Below are positions 1 to 8,069 of a stretch of 64,000 bases of DNA, in pieces. The notes beneath the pieces are model-generated. The model saw nothing but the letters and a program-made list of their open reading frames with translations, did not search any database and was not told the DNA's origin. Position numbers and translations under genes: made by a program. Each line of letters starts with the position of its first letter. The first letter of the stretch is position 1. Location of the stretch: positions 1 through 64,000 of the forward strand of contig NZ_NGJS01000011.1 of the NCBI RefSeq assembly GCF_003950515.1. Reading direction: 5' to 3'. Source of the DNA: Vagococcus vulneris (lineage in GTDB: Bacteria > Bacillota > Bacilli > Lactobacillales > Vagococcaceae).

Positions 1-2
1 TG

Positions 3-71
3 AAACAGGAGATTGATGTTTTAAAAAAATACAAGGAGTTGGAAAGGATGTGGAAAAAGAAGTATTCTTAA
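3..71 (+). CDS. IS3-family transposase OrfA, C-terminal end only
   Basis: The frame starting at base 3 codes for the last 22 residues of a helix-rich protein (EIDVLKKYKELERMWKKKYS at its end) and stops at 69-71. It overlaps the downstream transposase frame by about 20 bp and is in the 0 frame relative to a -1 orfB, which is the arrangement of IS3-family elements. A run of seven A at 23-29 lies in the overlap and is a plausible -1 slippage site that would make the OrfAB fusion. The gene begins outside the window. Confidence 0.7.
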   Translation, partial: KQEIDVLKKYKELERMWKKKYS

Positions 72-880
72 ATTTAGTTGATTCTTATAAAGGAAAACTA
101 TCTATAACATGGTTATGTAACTATTTTAGGGTAGCTAGGAGTACTTACTATCGTTGGTCTAAGAAGAAATATGTTGACGATAATCGAATTAAAATGATTC
201 AGCAGCTGTGTAAAGAAAACAAGTTTACTTATGGCTATCGAAAAATCACTTTTTTACTTCGCAAAAAGATAAAAGTTAATCATAAAGTTGTTCAGCGTAT
301 TATGCAAAAATATGGATGGAATTGTAAGGTGAAAATAAAGAAAGCAAAACGTCCTGGTTCTATTAATTTTAAAATCTCTAACGTGATTGATAGAGACTTC
401 AGTTCAAGTAAGCCACTAGAAAAACTTACAACAGATATTACTTATCTTGATTATGGTCCTAAAAGACTATATCTTTCTAGTATTATGGATTTATTTAATG
501 GAGAAATACTTTCTTATACAATAAGTGAAAAACAAGACATTGCTTGTGTTTTGGATACCTTAAATCAATTACCTATTCTCTCTGATAAGTGTGTGCTTCA
601 TTCTGATCAAGGTTCTGTTTATACCTCATACGCTTATTATCAAGCAACAAAAGAAAAGAGCATTACCAGAAGTATGTCCCGAAAAGGGACCCCTGCAGAT
701 AATGCTCCAATAGAATCGTTTCACTCCATCCTAAAGGCTGAAACGTTCTCGCTTGGAAGCTCTACAACTAGTGTAATTGAAACTGTACAAAATTTCATCA
801 ACTATTATAATAAAGAAAAAATTCAACAAAAATACGATTACTTATCTCCGATTGATTATCGGAAAAAAGTAATCGCATAG
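50..880 (+). CDS. IS3-family transposase OrfB (DDE, rve domain)
   Basis: This 276-residue frame, read from GTG at 50, is the catalytic part of an IS3 (IS150-like) transposase. An N-terminal HTH_21-like region is followed by the retroviral integrase core. The catalytic triad is visible: Asp in TTDITYLD, Asp in VLHSDQGSVY, and Glu in TPADNAPIESFHS about 35 residues later. The length matches intact OrfB proteins and no frameshift is seen, so the element may still be active. In IS3 elements OrfB is normally made as an OrfAB fusion by -1 frameshift, so the GTG start may not be used alone. It lies in host DNA just outside the prophage. Confidence 0.92.
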   Translation: MEKEVFLNLVDSYKGKLSITWLCNYFRVARSTYYRWSKKKYVDDNRIKMIQQLCKENKFTYGYRKITFLLRKKIKVNHKVVQRIMQKYGWNCKVKIKKAKRPGSINFKISNVIDRDFSSSKPLEKLTTDITYLDYGPKRLYLSSIMDLFNGEILSYTISEKQDIACVLDTLNQLPILSDKCVLHSDQGSVYTSYAYYQATKEKSITRSMSRKGTPADNAPIESFHSILKAETFSLGSSTTSVIETVQNFINYYNKEKIQQKYDYLSPIDYRKKVIA

Positions 881-892
881 GTGTTTTTATTA

Positions 893-918
893 CTGTCTCA
901 TTTTAGCGGTTCAGTCCC
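893..918 (+). repeat. Probable right terminal inverted repeat of the IS3 element
   Basis: Directly after orfB the sequence CTGTCTCATTTTAGCGGTTC (893-912) and AGTCCC follow. Read inward from the right it begins GGGACTGAACCGC, a layout like the ends of IS150-group elements. The left end is outside the window, so the repeat cannot be verified by pairing. Confidence 0.5.
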
Positions 919-1121
919 GGTAGCGGTTTTTTTATATACTCGCCACTAATTTTATTAGCAATATCTAATGAGTACTATCATATGATTCAAATCAAGATAT
1001 GACTATTACTAATGACTATCCCTTAACTACAAGACGCTCATCATTTTTGTCATAATTACAAGCTCAATAGACAATAATATGAAAATACGAATAAAATAAG
1101 CTTTATAAAAAAACAACCTGT

Positions 1122-1406
1122 CTACTTAACAAGTTGTGATTTAACCACTATTAACTCACTATCTTCTAAGGACTTTAGACTATGATCTCCATTCGATTCC
1201 ATTCTAACAATAATTCCTAGTTAAATTATCTCTTGAAATTTGTCACCATAAAAGATAATTTTCCCATTTAACGGCACAACGACTATAGTATAAGGTGGAA
1301 TAATGACAGGAATTTCTTTAGCGACCTCTATCACAAGTTTAGCTACCATTTGTTTTTCTGATTGGAAAAGATATCCAATTTTACCAGTACCTTAATACTC
1401 TTCCAT
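1122..1406 (-). pseudogene. Decayed 94-codon small gene with two in-frame stops
   Basis: Reading the minus strand from ATG at 1406 gives a continuous frame of 94 codons to TAG at 1122-1124, interrupted only by TAA at codon 5 and TAA near codon 62. The conceptual product has a plausible beta/alpha composition (GTGKIGYLFQSEKQMVAKL, PPYTIVVVPLNGKIIFYGDK, ESNGDHSLKSLEDSELIVVK). I do not recognise the family. Two stops in an otherwise open frame suggest a recently inactivated gene next to the insertion sequence. The rest of 919-1500 shows no other gene. Confidence 0.5.
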
Positions 1407-1499
1407 TATCACTAACCTACTTTCTTTAATTGAGAATGATTTTCCGTTCTAACTCTTTCTTTATTGTCCACATGTCAACTATTTTAATAATTCAAGTTA

Positions 1500-1530
1500 T
1501 AAAAAAAGAAGCCCAATAAAATGGACTTCT
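1500..1530 (-). terminator. Displaced original rplS terminator
   Basis: The minus strand reads AGAAGTCCA-loop-TGGGCTTCT followed by seven T. It sits just below the displaced rplS tail (1554-1601), so it is most simply the host's own rplS terminator, now 37 kb from the gene. Confidence 0.7.
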
Positions 1531-1553
1531 CAATGTTCTTTGTTAATAAGTTA

Positions 1554-1601
1554 TTAACGGCGAACTTCTTTAATTCTAGCTGCTTTACCATGTAATGCGC
1601 G
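1554..1601 (-). pseudogene. rplS: Displaced 3' end of rplS (15 codons plus stop)
   Basis: The minus strand encodes [15 protein letters not shown] and a TAA stop, identical in protein sequence to the end of the intact rplS at 38665. The DNA differs only at third codon positions (CAT/CAC, ATT/ATC, GTT/GTA, CGC/CGT). It is the piece of host rplS cut off when the prophage integrated, while the phage supplied a synonymous replacement. Confidence 0.85.
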
Positions 1602-1602
1602 T
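1573..1602. repeat. attL core (copy of rplS 3' end)
   Basis: A 17-bp block ATTCTAGCTGCTTTACC (1573-1589) and, after one mismatch, TGTAATGCGCGT (1591-1602) are repeated exactly at 38684-38700 and 38702-38713. Strand exchange most likely occurred within this shared block. Similarity ends just to the right (1605 onward), where the phage arm begins. Confidence 0.85.
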
Positions 1603-1715
1603 GTAGATTTATCATCTTAATTAGTTATTTAATGAGTTGCTAAAGATATATTATTAAAGTTTTTACGTTGCATTCATTAGTTATTAATCATTCAATGATT
1701 CTTTAATAATTAATG

Positions 1716-1737
1716 TTTTTTGCCCCTTTTTTGCCCC
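1716..1737 (+). repeat. Tandem arm-type integrase sites, left arm
   Basis: Two adjacent copies of TTTTTTGCCCC stand at 1716-1726 and 1727-1737, about 115 bp inside attL. The same motif occurs at 38542-38552 next to attR. Position and repetition fit arm-type binding sites for the N-terminal domain of the phage integrase; binding itself is inferred. Confidence 0.55.
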
Positions 1738-1795
1738 CTTTCAAAAAGTGTTCTATTACTTTTTTTAAATGTGTACAGCAGTTCATTCAAATCAC

Positions 1796-1832
1796 AAAAA
1801 ATAAGCCTAATCCGAAACGGACTAGGCTTATT
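1796..1832 (-). terminator. Terminator after the endolysin gene
   Basis: On the minus strand a 10-bp stem AATAAGCCTA/TAGGCTTATT is followed by a T run. It closes the leftward late operon 40 bp after the lysin stop. Confidence 0.8.
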
Positions 1833-1870
1833 GATTACTCTACATTACTATGCTTTACTCTACTTTTACT

Positions 1871-2635
1871 CTATACTCGTTTAACGTGTGACTTAGCTAA
1901 CGTGACTACCGTTCCAGTTAAACCGGCAACATAAGCATGCGTTGTTCCTGCTGGAGTAACTTGAATGTTCCGAACAGGGAATCTAGTACCTTTTTTCAAT
2001 AGCACAGTTTTATCAACATTTTTCCAGTCTGGATAGTACGTTTGTAAATCTTGCAACGCTTCAAAGTAACTGCCTTCTGAATAATAATCGTCTCTAACTT
2101 TCACTGTACTCCCTCCTCCTGATACTCCATTAGCTACATCTTTAGCGAATTGTTGACGGCTAACACCCATCTTAGCTAGATATCCGAATGGGTCCGTGTG
2201 GTCACCACCAAAATTGTAGCTACACCATTCATGAGATTTAACTCCTTTAGTCCATTTACCGCTTGCGTCTAACTGCTTAGGAATACCAAACTGATTACAT
2301 AAGTCTCTGATTAGCTCGATGTAGATTGCGTAGTTCTTCTTAAATAGATTCTTATCAAGCGTATGTTGCAACTCAATTTGTGCCGGTGCGTATGGATTGG
2401 CATCTAATGCTCCCCAGCTAACATAACCAGGTTCACCGATTAAATATACCTTACCATCACCAACAATGTGAGTTGTGTAAGCATTACGCCAAGCTCGTTT
2501 CATATATGTTGCTTCATTTTCGCCTGTAGCGCGACTGTTTGCCGTCTCGTGGCAGATGATGAAGTAATTCTGTGCTTTACGACTATCTCCTTCGTTAGCT
2601 GCTAACATAAATCGTTTGTCTACTGAATATCCCAT
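1871..2635 (-). CDS. Endolysin: N-acetylmuramoyl-L-alanine amidase (PGRP/Amidase_2) with SH3-like tail
   Basis: The 254-residue protein cuts the amide bond between muramic acid and the stem peptide of peptidoglycan at the end of the lytic cycle. Residues about 1-150 form an Amidase_2 domain with the zinc-ligand pattern visible: FIICHETAN near residue 27 and HEWC...GGDHTDPFGY near residue 134. A linker with GVSGGGS at about 170 leads to a C-terminal SH3b-like wall-binding module (VRDDYYSEGSYFEAL to VVTLAKSHVKRV). There is no signal peptide, so export depends on the adjacent holin. A clear ribosome site CAGGAGG precedes the ATG. A hairpin terminator separates it from the holin gene, so its level may differ from that of the other late genes. 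Confidence 0.93.
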   Translation of the reverse strand: MGYSVDKRFMLAANEGDSRKAQNYFIICHETANSRATGENEATYMKRAWRNAYTTHIVGDGKVYLIGEPGYVSWGALDANPYAPAQIELQHTLDKNLFKKNYAIYIELIRDLCNQFGIPKQLDASGKWTKGVKSHEWCSYNFGGDHTDPFGYLAKMGVSRQQFAKDVANGVSGGGSTVKVRDDYYSEGSYFEALQDLQTYYPDWKNVDKTVLLKKGTRFPVRNIQVTPAGTTHAYVAGLTGTVVTLAKSHVKRV

Positions 2636-2659
2636 AATATTACCTCCTGAAATTTAATA

Positions 2660-2686
2660 AAAAAATAGCCCTCAGTTTGAGGACTA
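2660..2686 (-). terminator. Hairpin between holin and endolysin
   Basis: The minus strand TAGTCCTCA-AAC-TGAGGGCTA stem is followed by seven T. It is a short intrinsic terminator inside the lysis cassette, likely partial so that some transcription reaches the lysin. Confidence 0.6.
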
Positions 2687-2690
2687 GGTT

Positions 2691-3029
2691 TTATTTATTT
2701 TGTTCGTATCCTTGCTTCATGCCGATTACTGCAGCTTCGATTAAGCTATCTAATTCAACATCAGTAATTGGAATCTGTTGCTCGTTCAACATCTGAACCG
2801 CTCGTATTTTGGCTTTGTCATATCGAACTTGTCCATCTTCCACTTTGTAGATTTGTTCAGCTGCATTGACTGCAATCTTAACAGTATCTTGTTTTGTCTT
2901 CAGTAAGTCCAACATTCCTTTCTGTTTAAAATAGGCTGTTGTCTTTGCACTTAACACTGTCACTGCTCCTGTAATTAATATAGCTAACAAGTTAATCACT
3001 GCATCTTGTAATCCGTTCATATACATCAC
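2691..3029 (-). CDS. Phage holin, LL-H family
   Basis: The 112-residue protein has one N-terminal membrane helix (VINLLAILITGAVTVLSA, about residues 11-28) followed by a charged helical region with DTVKIAVNAAEQIYKVEDGQVRY and a QIPITD segment. This is the architecture of the LL-H type phage holins of lactic acid bacteria. It would open the membrane for the cytoplasmic amidase. It sits between the XhlA-like gene and the lysin, 4 bp after the former, as expected for a lysis cassette. Confidence 0.85.
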   Translation of the reverse strand: MMYMNGLQDAVINLLAILITGAVTVLSAKTTAYFKQKGMLDLLKTKQDTVKIAVNAAEQIYKVEDGQVRYDKAKIRAVQMLNEQQIPITDVELDSLIEAAVIGMKQGYEQNK

Positions 3030-3033
3030 TCCT

Positions 3034-3312
3034 TTAATTTCTTTCTAGTTTTTTTAGTCGCGCTTCAGTCTGTTCGTTATGAACTTCTACTCTGACCAAT
3101 CGCTCTCTAATTTCTTTATTTTCAATCCTAATTTCTTTTGTATCGCTAGCAATATTTTTGACGTTATCACTGATATTTTTTAAATCAGACTTTAAATTGG
3201 TCATGTTGGCAGTCTCTTCTGACGTATCTTTTTTCAATGCTTTCCATAGTCCAATAATTGTTGCAAACATCCCAATCACTCCGAATAGAACGGCATATTC
3301 GATTTTTAACAT
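3034..3312 (-). CDS. XhlA-like haemolysin/holin accessory protein
   Basis: The 92-residue product begins MLKIEYAVLFGVIGMFATIIGLW, a single N-terminal membrane helix, followed by a long charged coiled coil (residues about 30-92, with NLKSDLKNISDNVKNI and VRVEVHNEQTEARLKKLE). This matches XhlA-type proteins that work with the holin in lysis. The start at 3312 is preferred because AAAGGAGAAG precedes it; the longer frame up to 3381 would begin inside a terminator. It is the first gene of the lysis cassette. Confidence 0.8.
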   Translation of the reverse strand: MLKIEYAVLFGVIGMFATIIGLWKALKKDTSEETANMTNLKSDLKNISDNVKNIASDTKEIRIENKEIRERLVRVEVHNEQTEARLKKLERN

Positions 3313-3370
3313 AATCACTTCTCCTTTCTTCAGAATTAATTGATAGCAGCATCGCCACCTTTCAGGGCAA

Positions 3371-3400
3371 AATAAAAACAACTACTTGTGTGTAGTTGTT
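3371..3400 (-). terminator. Terminator between tail and lysis genes
   Basis: The minus strand AACAACTA-loop-TAGTTGTT stem is followed by TTTTATTTT. It lies between the receptor-binding protein gene and the lysis cassette. Confidence 0.75.
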
Positions 3401-3409
3401 AAATTAATG

Positions 3410-3520
3410 TTATTTATTAATTAGTGTCTCTTTATTAAATTTTTGACTTGATATTGAAAGAATACAAATCAATGTAATGAATCGCGTTGCAAACAAATCA
3501 ATTCTAGCATCCCTTTTCAA
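3410..3520 (-). CDS. Possible 36-aa peptide (TTG start)
   Basis: A short frame starts with TTG at 3520 behind GAAAGGGG and ends in TAA at 3410. The peptide is MKRDARIDLFATRFITLICI, then LSISSQKFNKETLINK, with a short hydrophobic centre. It fills the gap between the receptor-binding protein and the terminator at 3371-3400. Only the ribosome site and position support it; no family is recognised. Confidence 0.35.
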   Translation of the reverse strand: MKRDARIDLFATRFITLICILSISSQKFNKETLINK

Positions 3521-3574
3521 AATATAACCCCTTTCTATTTATTAGGATACAAGAATATGTCTTTTATAGCAATG

Positions 3575-6103
3575 TTATTTTAATCGAATCTTAGCTCCAA
3601 AATGACGACAAACTGCATTGGCTGTAGTGTTAGACGAAGGCAACATCATTAAATGCAAAGCGTCCTTAAATGTAATAATATCGCCAGATTGAAACGCTGG
3701 ACCACTACCTCTAGCGATATCGACCTGCTTGATCTCAATTATCTCAGACATATCAGTTGATACATCTAATGCCGTCAAAGCTGTCAATACTTTAGTAGTC
3801 GACGCTGGTCTTAATTTCTGGTCAGGATTTTTGAATGATTTAGGCAGTGTTTTAATGTTGTTGAATAATTGGTAATTAGAATCTAGTTTAGTTCCCCAAG
3901 TCGATGTACATAGAACGCTAGTATCTTCGCCTTTGCTATTCTTTATTGAGTCTGCCAGTTGCTTAAACACCATAAATCGATCACCAACAGTTCCTAGCAA
4001 GCTACCAAAGTAAATATCTCCGTTTTCTTTGTCTTGTACGAATAAAACTAAACAATTTATATCATCATTAGTCCCTGTTTTACCGCCTAAAATGGTGTAA
4101 GATTTTTCTAATTCGGCGCTTTGAACGGTTGATACGATAGACATTTCCCTTTTGTTAGCTCCAATAATGTCAAACGTATATTTTTTTACTCCCCACGCTT
4201 TCAGTAAATCAGGATAGTTTAGTGTATCTTTTAACACTAAAGACATATCATGAGCAGTTGACTTATGGTTATCGTCTTCTAAGCCCGATGGGTTAGTGAA
4301 TGTACTGTTAGCCATGCCTAATAATTTAGCTTTTCTGTTCATTGCTGTAATAAAATTTTTGGTTGCTGTTTGGTTATCCACTTCATATTTTGATTGGCTT
4401 TCGTCTTTTTTTGTAAAGATTATCCTGTCTAAATAATCTTTTGACGGAATATTATTGCCAAATGTTTCAGTTAAATTTATCATTTGAATGTTTTTAACAT
4501 ATCCATCTAAGTCAGCGCTTATAAAGCTACCAGCAAAAAGTTTGATATTAGTGTTTGGCGATTTTGTTAAATCAATGATACGAGATACTTTTTCAAATTC
4601 GTTAGTTACTTTAGTTGTAGCGATTGAAATATCTGTTTTCATATCCAGTGTTTCAAATTTTAAGCCTAAAAATCCTTTAATAAATCTATCGCATTTAACT
4701 TCGCAACTAACATAATATTTTTTATTAGCTAACGCTAAAGTTTGCAGAAATTGAGAGGACCCACTCGAAAACGCTTTGACCATATTTATGCCTTCAACAG
4801 TCACTATCTCTGGTGTACCGGCATTTTTAACCCAATAATCAGTCCCGTTTAATTCGCTATTTTGAACTTCATTTTTGGCTGATAAAAAGACGGGTGCTTG
4901 ATTTAATGATTTGATATCTTGTCTGATAGTGCCTAACAATTGAATGTCCTCAAAAGTCATCGCATCTAACTGACTTTTAGATAAACCTGTATCAGTCATG
5001 TTAACTAAAACTGGATAGCTAATATGCCCACTTAGGTTGGCTTGACTAAATGCTCCCACGATTAAATTTGCTTTAGATTCTCCAATGTTAACAAACGTTG
5101 TACTCTTAATTTCCGTACCAACAGAATTCCTGGAAAGGTTGATTGAATTATTACTTAAAACCATTTCAATTCCTAACTGTCCACTGGTGTATTTGCTGAT
5201 TGTTAAATTTGAACGAAGGTAATACTCTTTGTTTTTTTCTAGCTGAATAATGTATTTCAAGTAAGCAGACTTAGTTCCATTTATTTCTAAACGATACCCT
5301 TCACTTAGTTTAGAGCGCTGAGGTATTTCAGTAGTATCTACCTCATAAACATTAGTCAAAAATCTCCCTTTAAACAGTGGATTAGGAAACAAATTTTTAC
5401 TTCCTTCTTTAGAAGTGGTTTTCTCAATGAAATCTAGCTTGTCTGGCAGATCAACAAACTCATTCCCAACGATACTATTTCTAGCGTTTTTTGTTTCCAA
5501 AGAACTAATATTGTTAGCTGCTGAATCACTTTTAAAAGTTGCTTCAAATAATTTTGAATATTTAACGATATGGTTTTTTGATGTTAATCTAAAAGCCATC
5601 CGAATGTATTTGCTGTTTTTAACAGCATTTTTTAGCTCTTCATTACTAGTTTGAGTCCCAAATTTTAAAACGTTTAAATCATCATCATAAATCGCGTAGT
5701 TGAAATTATTATTACTTACAAGACCCATACCTTCCTCAAATATATTGAAATTGCTCAGCAATTCAAATTCTTCATGATTTTCAACTTTACCCGTTTCGAT
5801 ATTAATATTTAATTTTTCAATGACTTTCGATTCATCAAATAAGTTTTCAGAAGTTAAAAAATCTAATTTGTTAATCGTAACGCTATTATCTTTGATAACA
5901 GGGTTTAACTTTGCATCTTCAGCCTTTTCTTCTGCTGATTTAACTCGCTCATCGACATCTTCTTTAGTTGTTTTTAAATCTTCAGTTAATTGAGTTGCAG
6001 TACCCTTAACTTCATCGACTCCTTCATACAACTCTTTATAATTTTCATTGTGTGCATCTTGACTCTTTCGATTCCAGTTGCTTCCTATAATTTTCCTTGC
6101 CAT
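3575..6103 (-). CDS. Receptor-binding/tail-tip protein with circularly permuted S11 D-Ala-D-Ala carboxypeptidase-like domain
   Basis: This 842-residue protein lies just after the tail endopeptidase gene, the usual place for a baseplate or receptor-binding protein. Residues 1-75 form a tail-attachment and coiled-coil segment. Residues about 240-395 and 410-565 are two related jelly-roll/carbohydrate-binding-like modules (NLIVGAFSQANLSGHISYPV and NIKLFAGSFISADLDGYVKN align). From residue 579 on, the sequence is clearly serine peptidase S11: the C-terminal half comes first (AMNRKAKLLGMANSTFTNPS, STAHDM, GGKTGTND at 673-680) and the N-terminal half comes last (PASTTK at 766-771 with the SxxK motif, PSSN at 822-825 with SxN). 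All three catalytic motifs are present but in permuted order. It may trim peptidoglycan stem peptides at the cell surface during infection, or bind them. Confidence 0.85.
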   Translation of the reverse strand: MARKIIGSNWNRKSQDAHNENYKELYEGVDEVKGTATQLTEDLKTTKEDVDERVKSAEEKAEDAKLNPVIKDNSVTINKLDFLTSENLFDESKVIEKLNINIETGKVENHEEFELLSNFNIFEEGMGLVSNNNFNYAIYDDDLNVLKFGTQTSNEELKNAVKNSKYIRMAFRLTSKNHIVKYSKLFEATFKSDSAANNISSLETKNARNSIVGNEFVDLPDKLDFIEKTTSKEGSKNLFPNPLFKGRFLTNVYEVDTTEIPQRSKLSEGYRLEINGTKSAYLKYIIQLEKNKEYYLRSNLTISKYTSGQLGIEMVLSNNSINLSRNSVGTEIKSTTFVNIGESKANLIVGAFSQANLSGHISYPVLVNMTDTGLSKSQLDAMTFEDIQLLGTIRQDIKSLNQAPVFLSAKNEVQNSELNGTDYWVKNAGTPEIVTVEGINMVKAFSSGSSQFLQTLALANKKYYVSCEVKCDRFIKGFLGLKFETLDMKTDISIATTKVTNEFEKVSRIIDLTKSPNTNIKLFAGSFISADLDGYVKNIQMINLTETFGNNIPSKDYLDRIIFTKKDESQSKYEVDNQTATKNFITAMNRKAKLLGMANSTFTNPSGLEDDNHKSTAHDMSLVLKDTLNYPDLLKAWGVKKYTFDIIGANKREMSIVSTVQSAELEKSYTILGGKTGTNDDINCLVLFVQDKENGDIYFGSLLGTVGDRFMVFKQLADSIKNSKGEDTSVLCTSTWGTKLDSNYQLFNNIKTLPKSFKNPDQKLRPASTTKVLTALTALDVSTDMSEIIEIKQVDIARGSGPAFQSGDIITFKDALHLMMLPSSNTTANAVCRHFGAKIRLK

Positions 6104-6121
6104 TTACTTATCACTCCCCTT

Positions 6122-8053
6122 TTACAAATTCACATAACTCCATGACATTCCACCATTTCCTGTGTCTTTTAGATCATAAACAACAGATTTACCTTTTAAG
6201 GCATTAGCTATGTCGATTGCTTTGACGACATCAGTAAAAGACCAAACTGTACTATTGTACATAAAATATAAATAGCCAGTTCCAAATAGGATGCCGACAC
6301 GACCATCATCTGTCACTAAAGACGGATACGGACTGCCATTGTAATTAACAGTGTCAAAACTTAGCAAACGCCCACTGCTTCCTCTCATGCCGATGTCACC
6401 GTTCATGTAAAGAGGTAAATCTGTGTAGATACCTTTTCTTCCAGCATATTTTCCTCGTGGATCAACTGTCAGCATAGACCAATAAGGTTCTTCTGCGTTC
6501 GTTTTCGTTTGCAAAGTCATGTAGTCACCTTCCATGCCTAAACTCAAAGCTAATCCGACGACATCCAAATTATCAGACTTCGCTGTCTCGCCAATACCAC
6601 CAATAAATCGTTTTCCATTGTAAAAACTATGACCGTCAGCATTGATAGTCGCTGTTAACTGATGTTTGCTATCATAGAAATCAAATCTATCACCAAAAAT
6701 TTCTATATTATCTGAATACTTATTAAATCCGACTTGAACCCAATTAGCTTCCAATGCATCGACTTTAATCGTGTTCGCAATAATCACATCGCCATAGATA
6801 CCACGACCTGTAATCGCACTTTTGAATGTCTTGCCGCCGTCATCTGACACTCCCAATCCGGCAGCATTAAAAATTACTAGCTGATTCGGGTCTTTCTTAT
6901 TAATTGCTAGTATACTTCCATTCTCATCAACCTTAAGCTGTGTTTGAACGTTTTTAAGTATCTTAGTCACTATCTGTATCTCATTTGACATAGCGCTAAA
7001 TGGCAACTTAGTTTTACCGGCTAGAATATCGTTAATCGTGTTAACTGCATTGCTTAACTTACCGTTATACCGATCAACGATTCCTTGACTTCCAAAAGTA
7101 AACTGTAAATCTAAAATATTTCCTCGCCAATCATACTTGATAGAACGTTTAACAACTCTGACTTGTTCTTCAAGTTGAATCCGTTCATCTATTAGCCATA
7201 CGGTATCACCTAGATTAGTCACTGCGTAAGGGTAGTTCTTCTTTCTTAAATCAACTAAGTCAGCTGTAACAGATATCTTGATAGAATTATCAACCAGTGC
7301 TTTTAAATTTCTATCCATTGTGTCAGCATGTTTGATTGTCCCATTTTTAATAGGTGGTCCTTCACGCTTACCAATAATTTTAGCTAAGGGACTGGTATAC
7401 TCTCGTATGAGTTTGGCTTTTTGCCATCCTGTTTCTCCCTCGTCTTCAAAGTCACCATATCCACGTTCAAAGGTATAAAACTCTTGTCCGTCCACTTCAT
7501 GGCTGATGTTACTAGCATTCAAACGATATCGGTACATGACATCTTTATCAGTTCCAATTTTTTCTCGAATAGTTACCACTTTACCAGTGAATGTAAACTC
7601 TGCTTTAATCCGTTCTAATACTTTTTGAAACATGGCTAAGCAGGTTTCACCGTCACCGTACCCTTGAACACGGATATTATTCCAAGAGCCAACTAACGTA
7701 TAATCATAGTCTGTTGGTTCAAAAACTGCTTCAAATAATTGTGCGACAGAATATGAACCATCAAAACGTTGGTAAATTCGTGTCGAATCCATGATATCGT
7801 AAAGTTTAGGAATCGCACGTATTGTTTTAAATTGATTATTACCAAATCCTTGTTTTTTACAATAAACGATTCGATAAACTTCATCGTCATCATCTACCAA
7901 TTCCCAGAACTCACTTAACTCTTCGATGAACACTGAGTTAGGTTTATTGGCCACGATATCCATGGCAATACTTATATTTCCATTAATTTCATCATCTACA
8001 GTGTATGTAGACATGAGTGGATATTCTTTACCTTCTATACTTCTAACGTACAT
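6122..8053 (-). CDS. Tail-associated lysin / prophage endopeptidase tail protein (Tal)
   Basis: This 643-residue protein follows the distal tail gene and carries the signature N-terminal region of phage minor structural proteins (Prophage_tail/Tal): NGNISIAMDIV, ELSEFWELVDDDDEVYRIV, and IRAIPKLYDIMD. Residues 1-330 correspond to the gp27-like hub that closes the tail tube. Residues about 380-640 form a fibre-like extension (AAGLGVSDDGGKTFKSAITG, then beta-rich repeats). It links the tail tube to the receptor-binding protein encoded 18 bp downstream. No clear catalytic motif is visible in the extension, so a lytic function is not shown. Confidence 0.88.
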   Translation of the reverse strand: MYVRSIEGKEYPLMSTYTVDDEINGNISIAMDIVANKPNSVFIEELSEFWELVDDDDEVYRIVYCKKQGFGNNQFKTIRAIPKLYDIMDSTRIYQRFDGSYSVAQLFEAVFEPTDYDYTLVGSWNNIRVQGYGDGETCLAMFQKVLERIKAEFTFTGKVVTIREKIGTDKDVMYRYRLNASNISHEVDGQEFYTFERGYGDFEDEGETGWQKAKLIREYTSPLAKIIGKREGPPIKNGTIKHADTMDRNLKALVDNSIKISVTADLVDLRKKNYPYAVTNLGDTVWLIDERIQLEEQVRVVKRSIKYDWRGNILDLQFTFGSQGIVDRYNGKLSNAVNTINDILAGKTKLPFSAMSNEIQIVTKILKNVQTQLKVDENGSILAINKKDPNQLVIFNAAGLGVSDDGGKTFKSAITGRGIYGDVIIANTIKVDALEANWVQVGFNKYSDNIEIFGDRFDFYDSKHQLTATINADGHSFYNGKRFIGGIGETAKSDNLDVVGLALSLGMEGDYMTLQTKTNAEEPYWSMLTVDPRGKYAGRKGIYTDLPLYMNGDIGMRGSSGRLLSFDTVNYNGSPYPSLVTDDGRVGILFGTGYLYFMYNSTVWSFTDVVKAIDIANALKGKSVVYDLKDTGNGGMSWSYVNL

Positions 8054-8069
8054 CTACACTACATACCTC

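Noticed and set aside
1554-1601. Second rplS gene
   Set aside because: Only the last 15 codons are present, so it is an att remnant and not a paralogue.
1713-1934. 73-codon + strand frame over the arm sites and lysin end
   Set aside because: It runs antisense to the lysin terminator and the lysin 3' end, has low-complexity Phe/Pro composition and no ribosome site.
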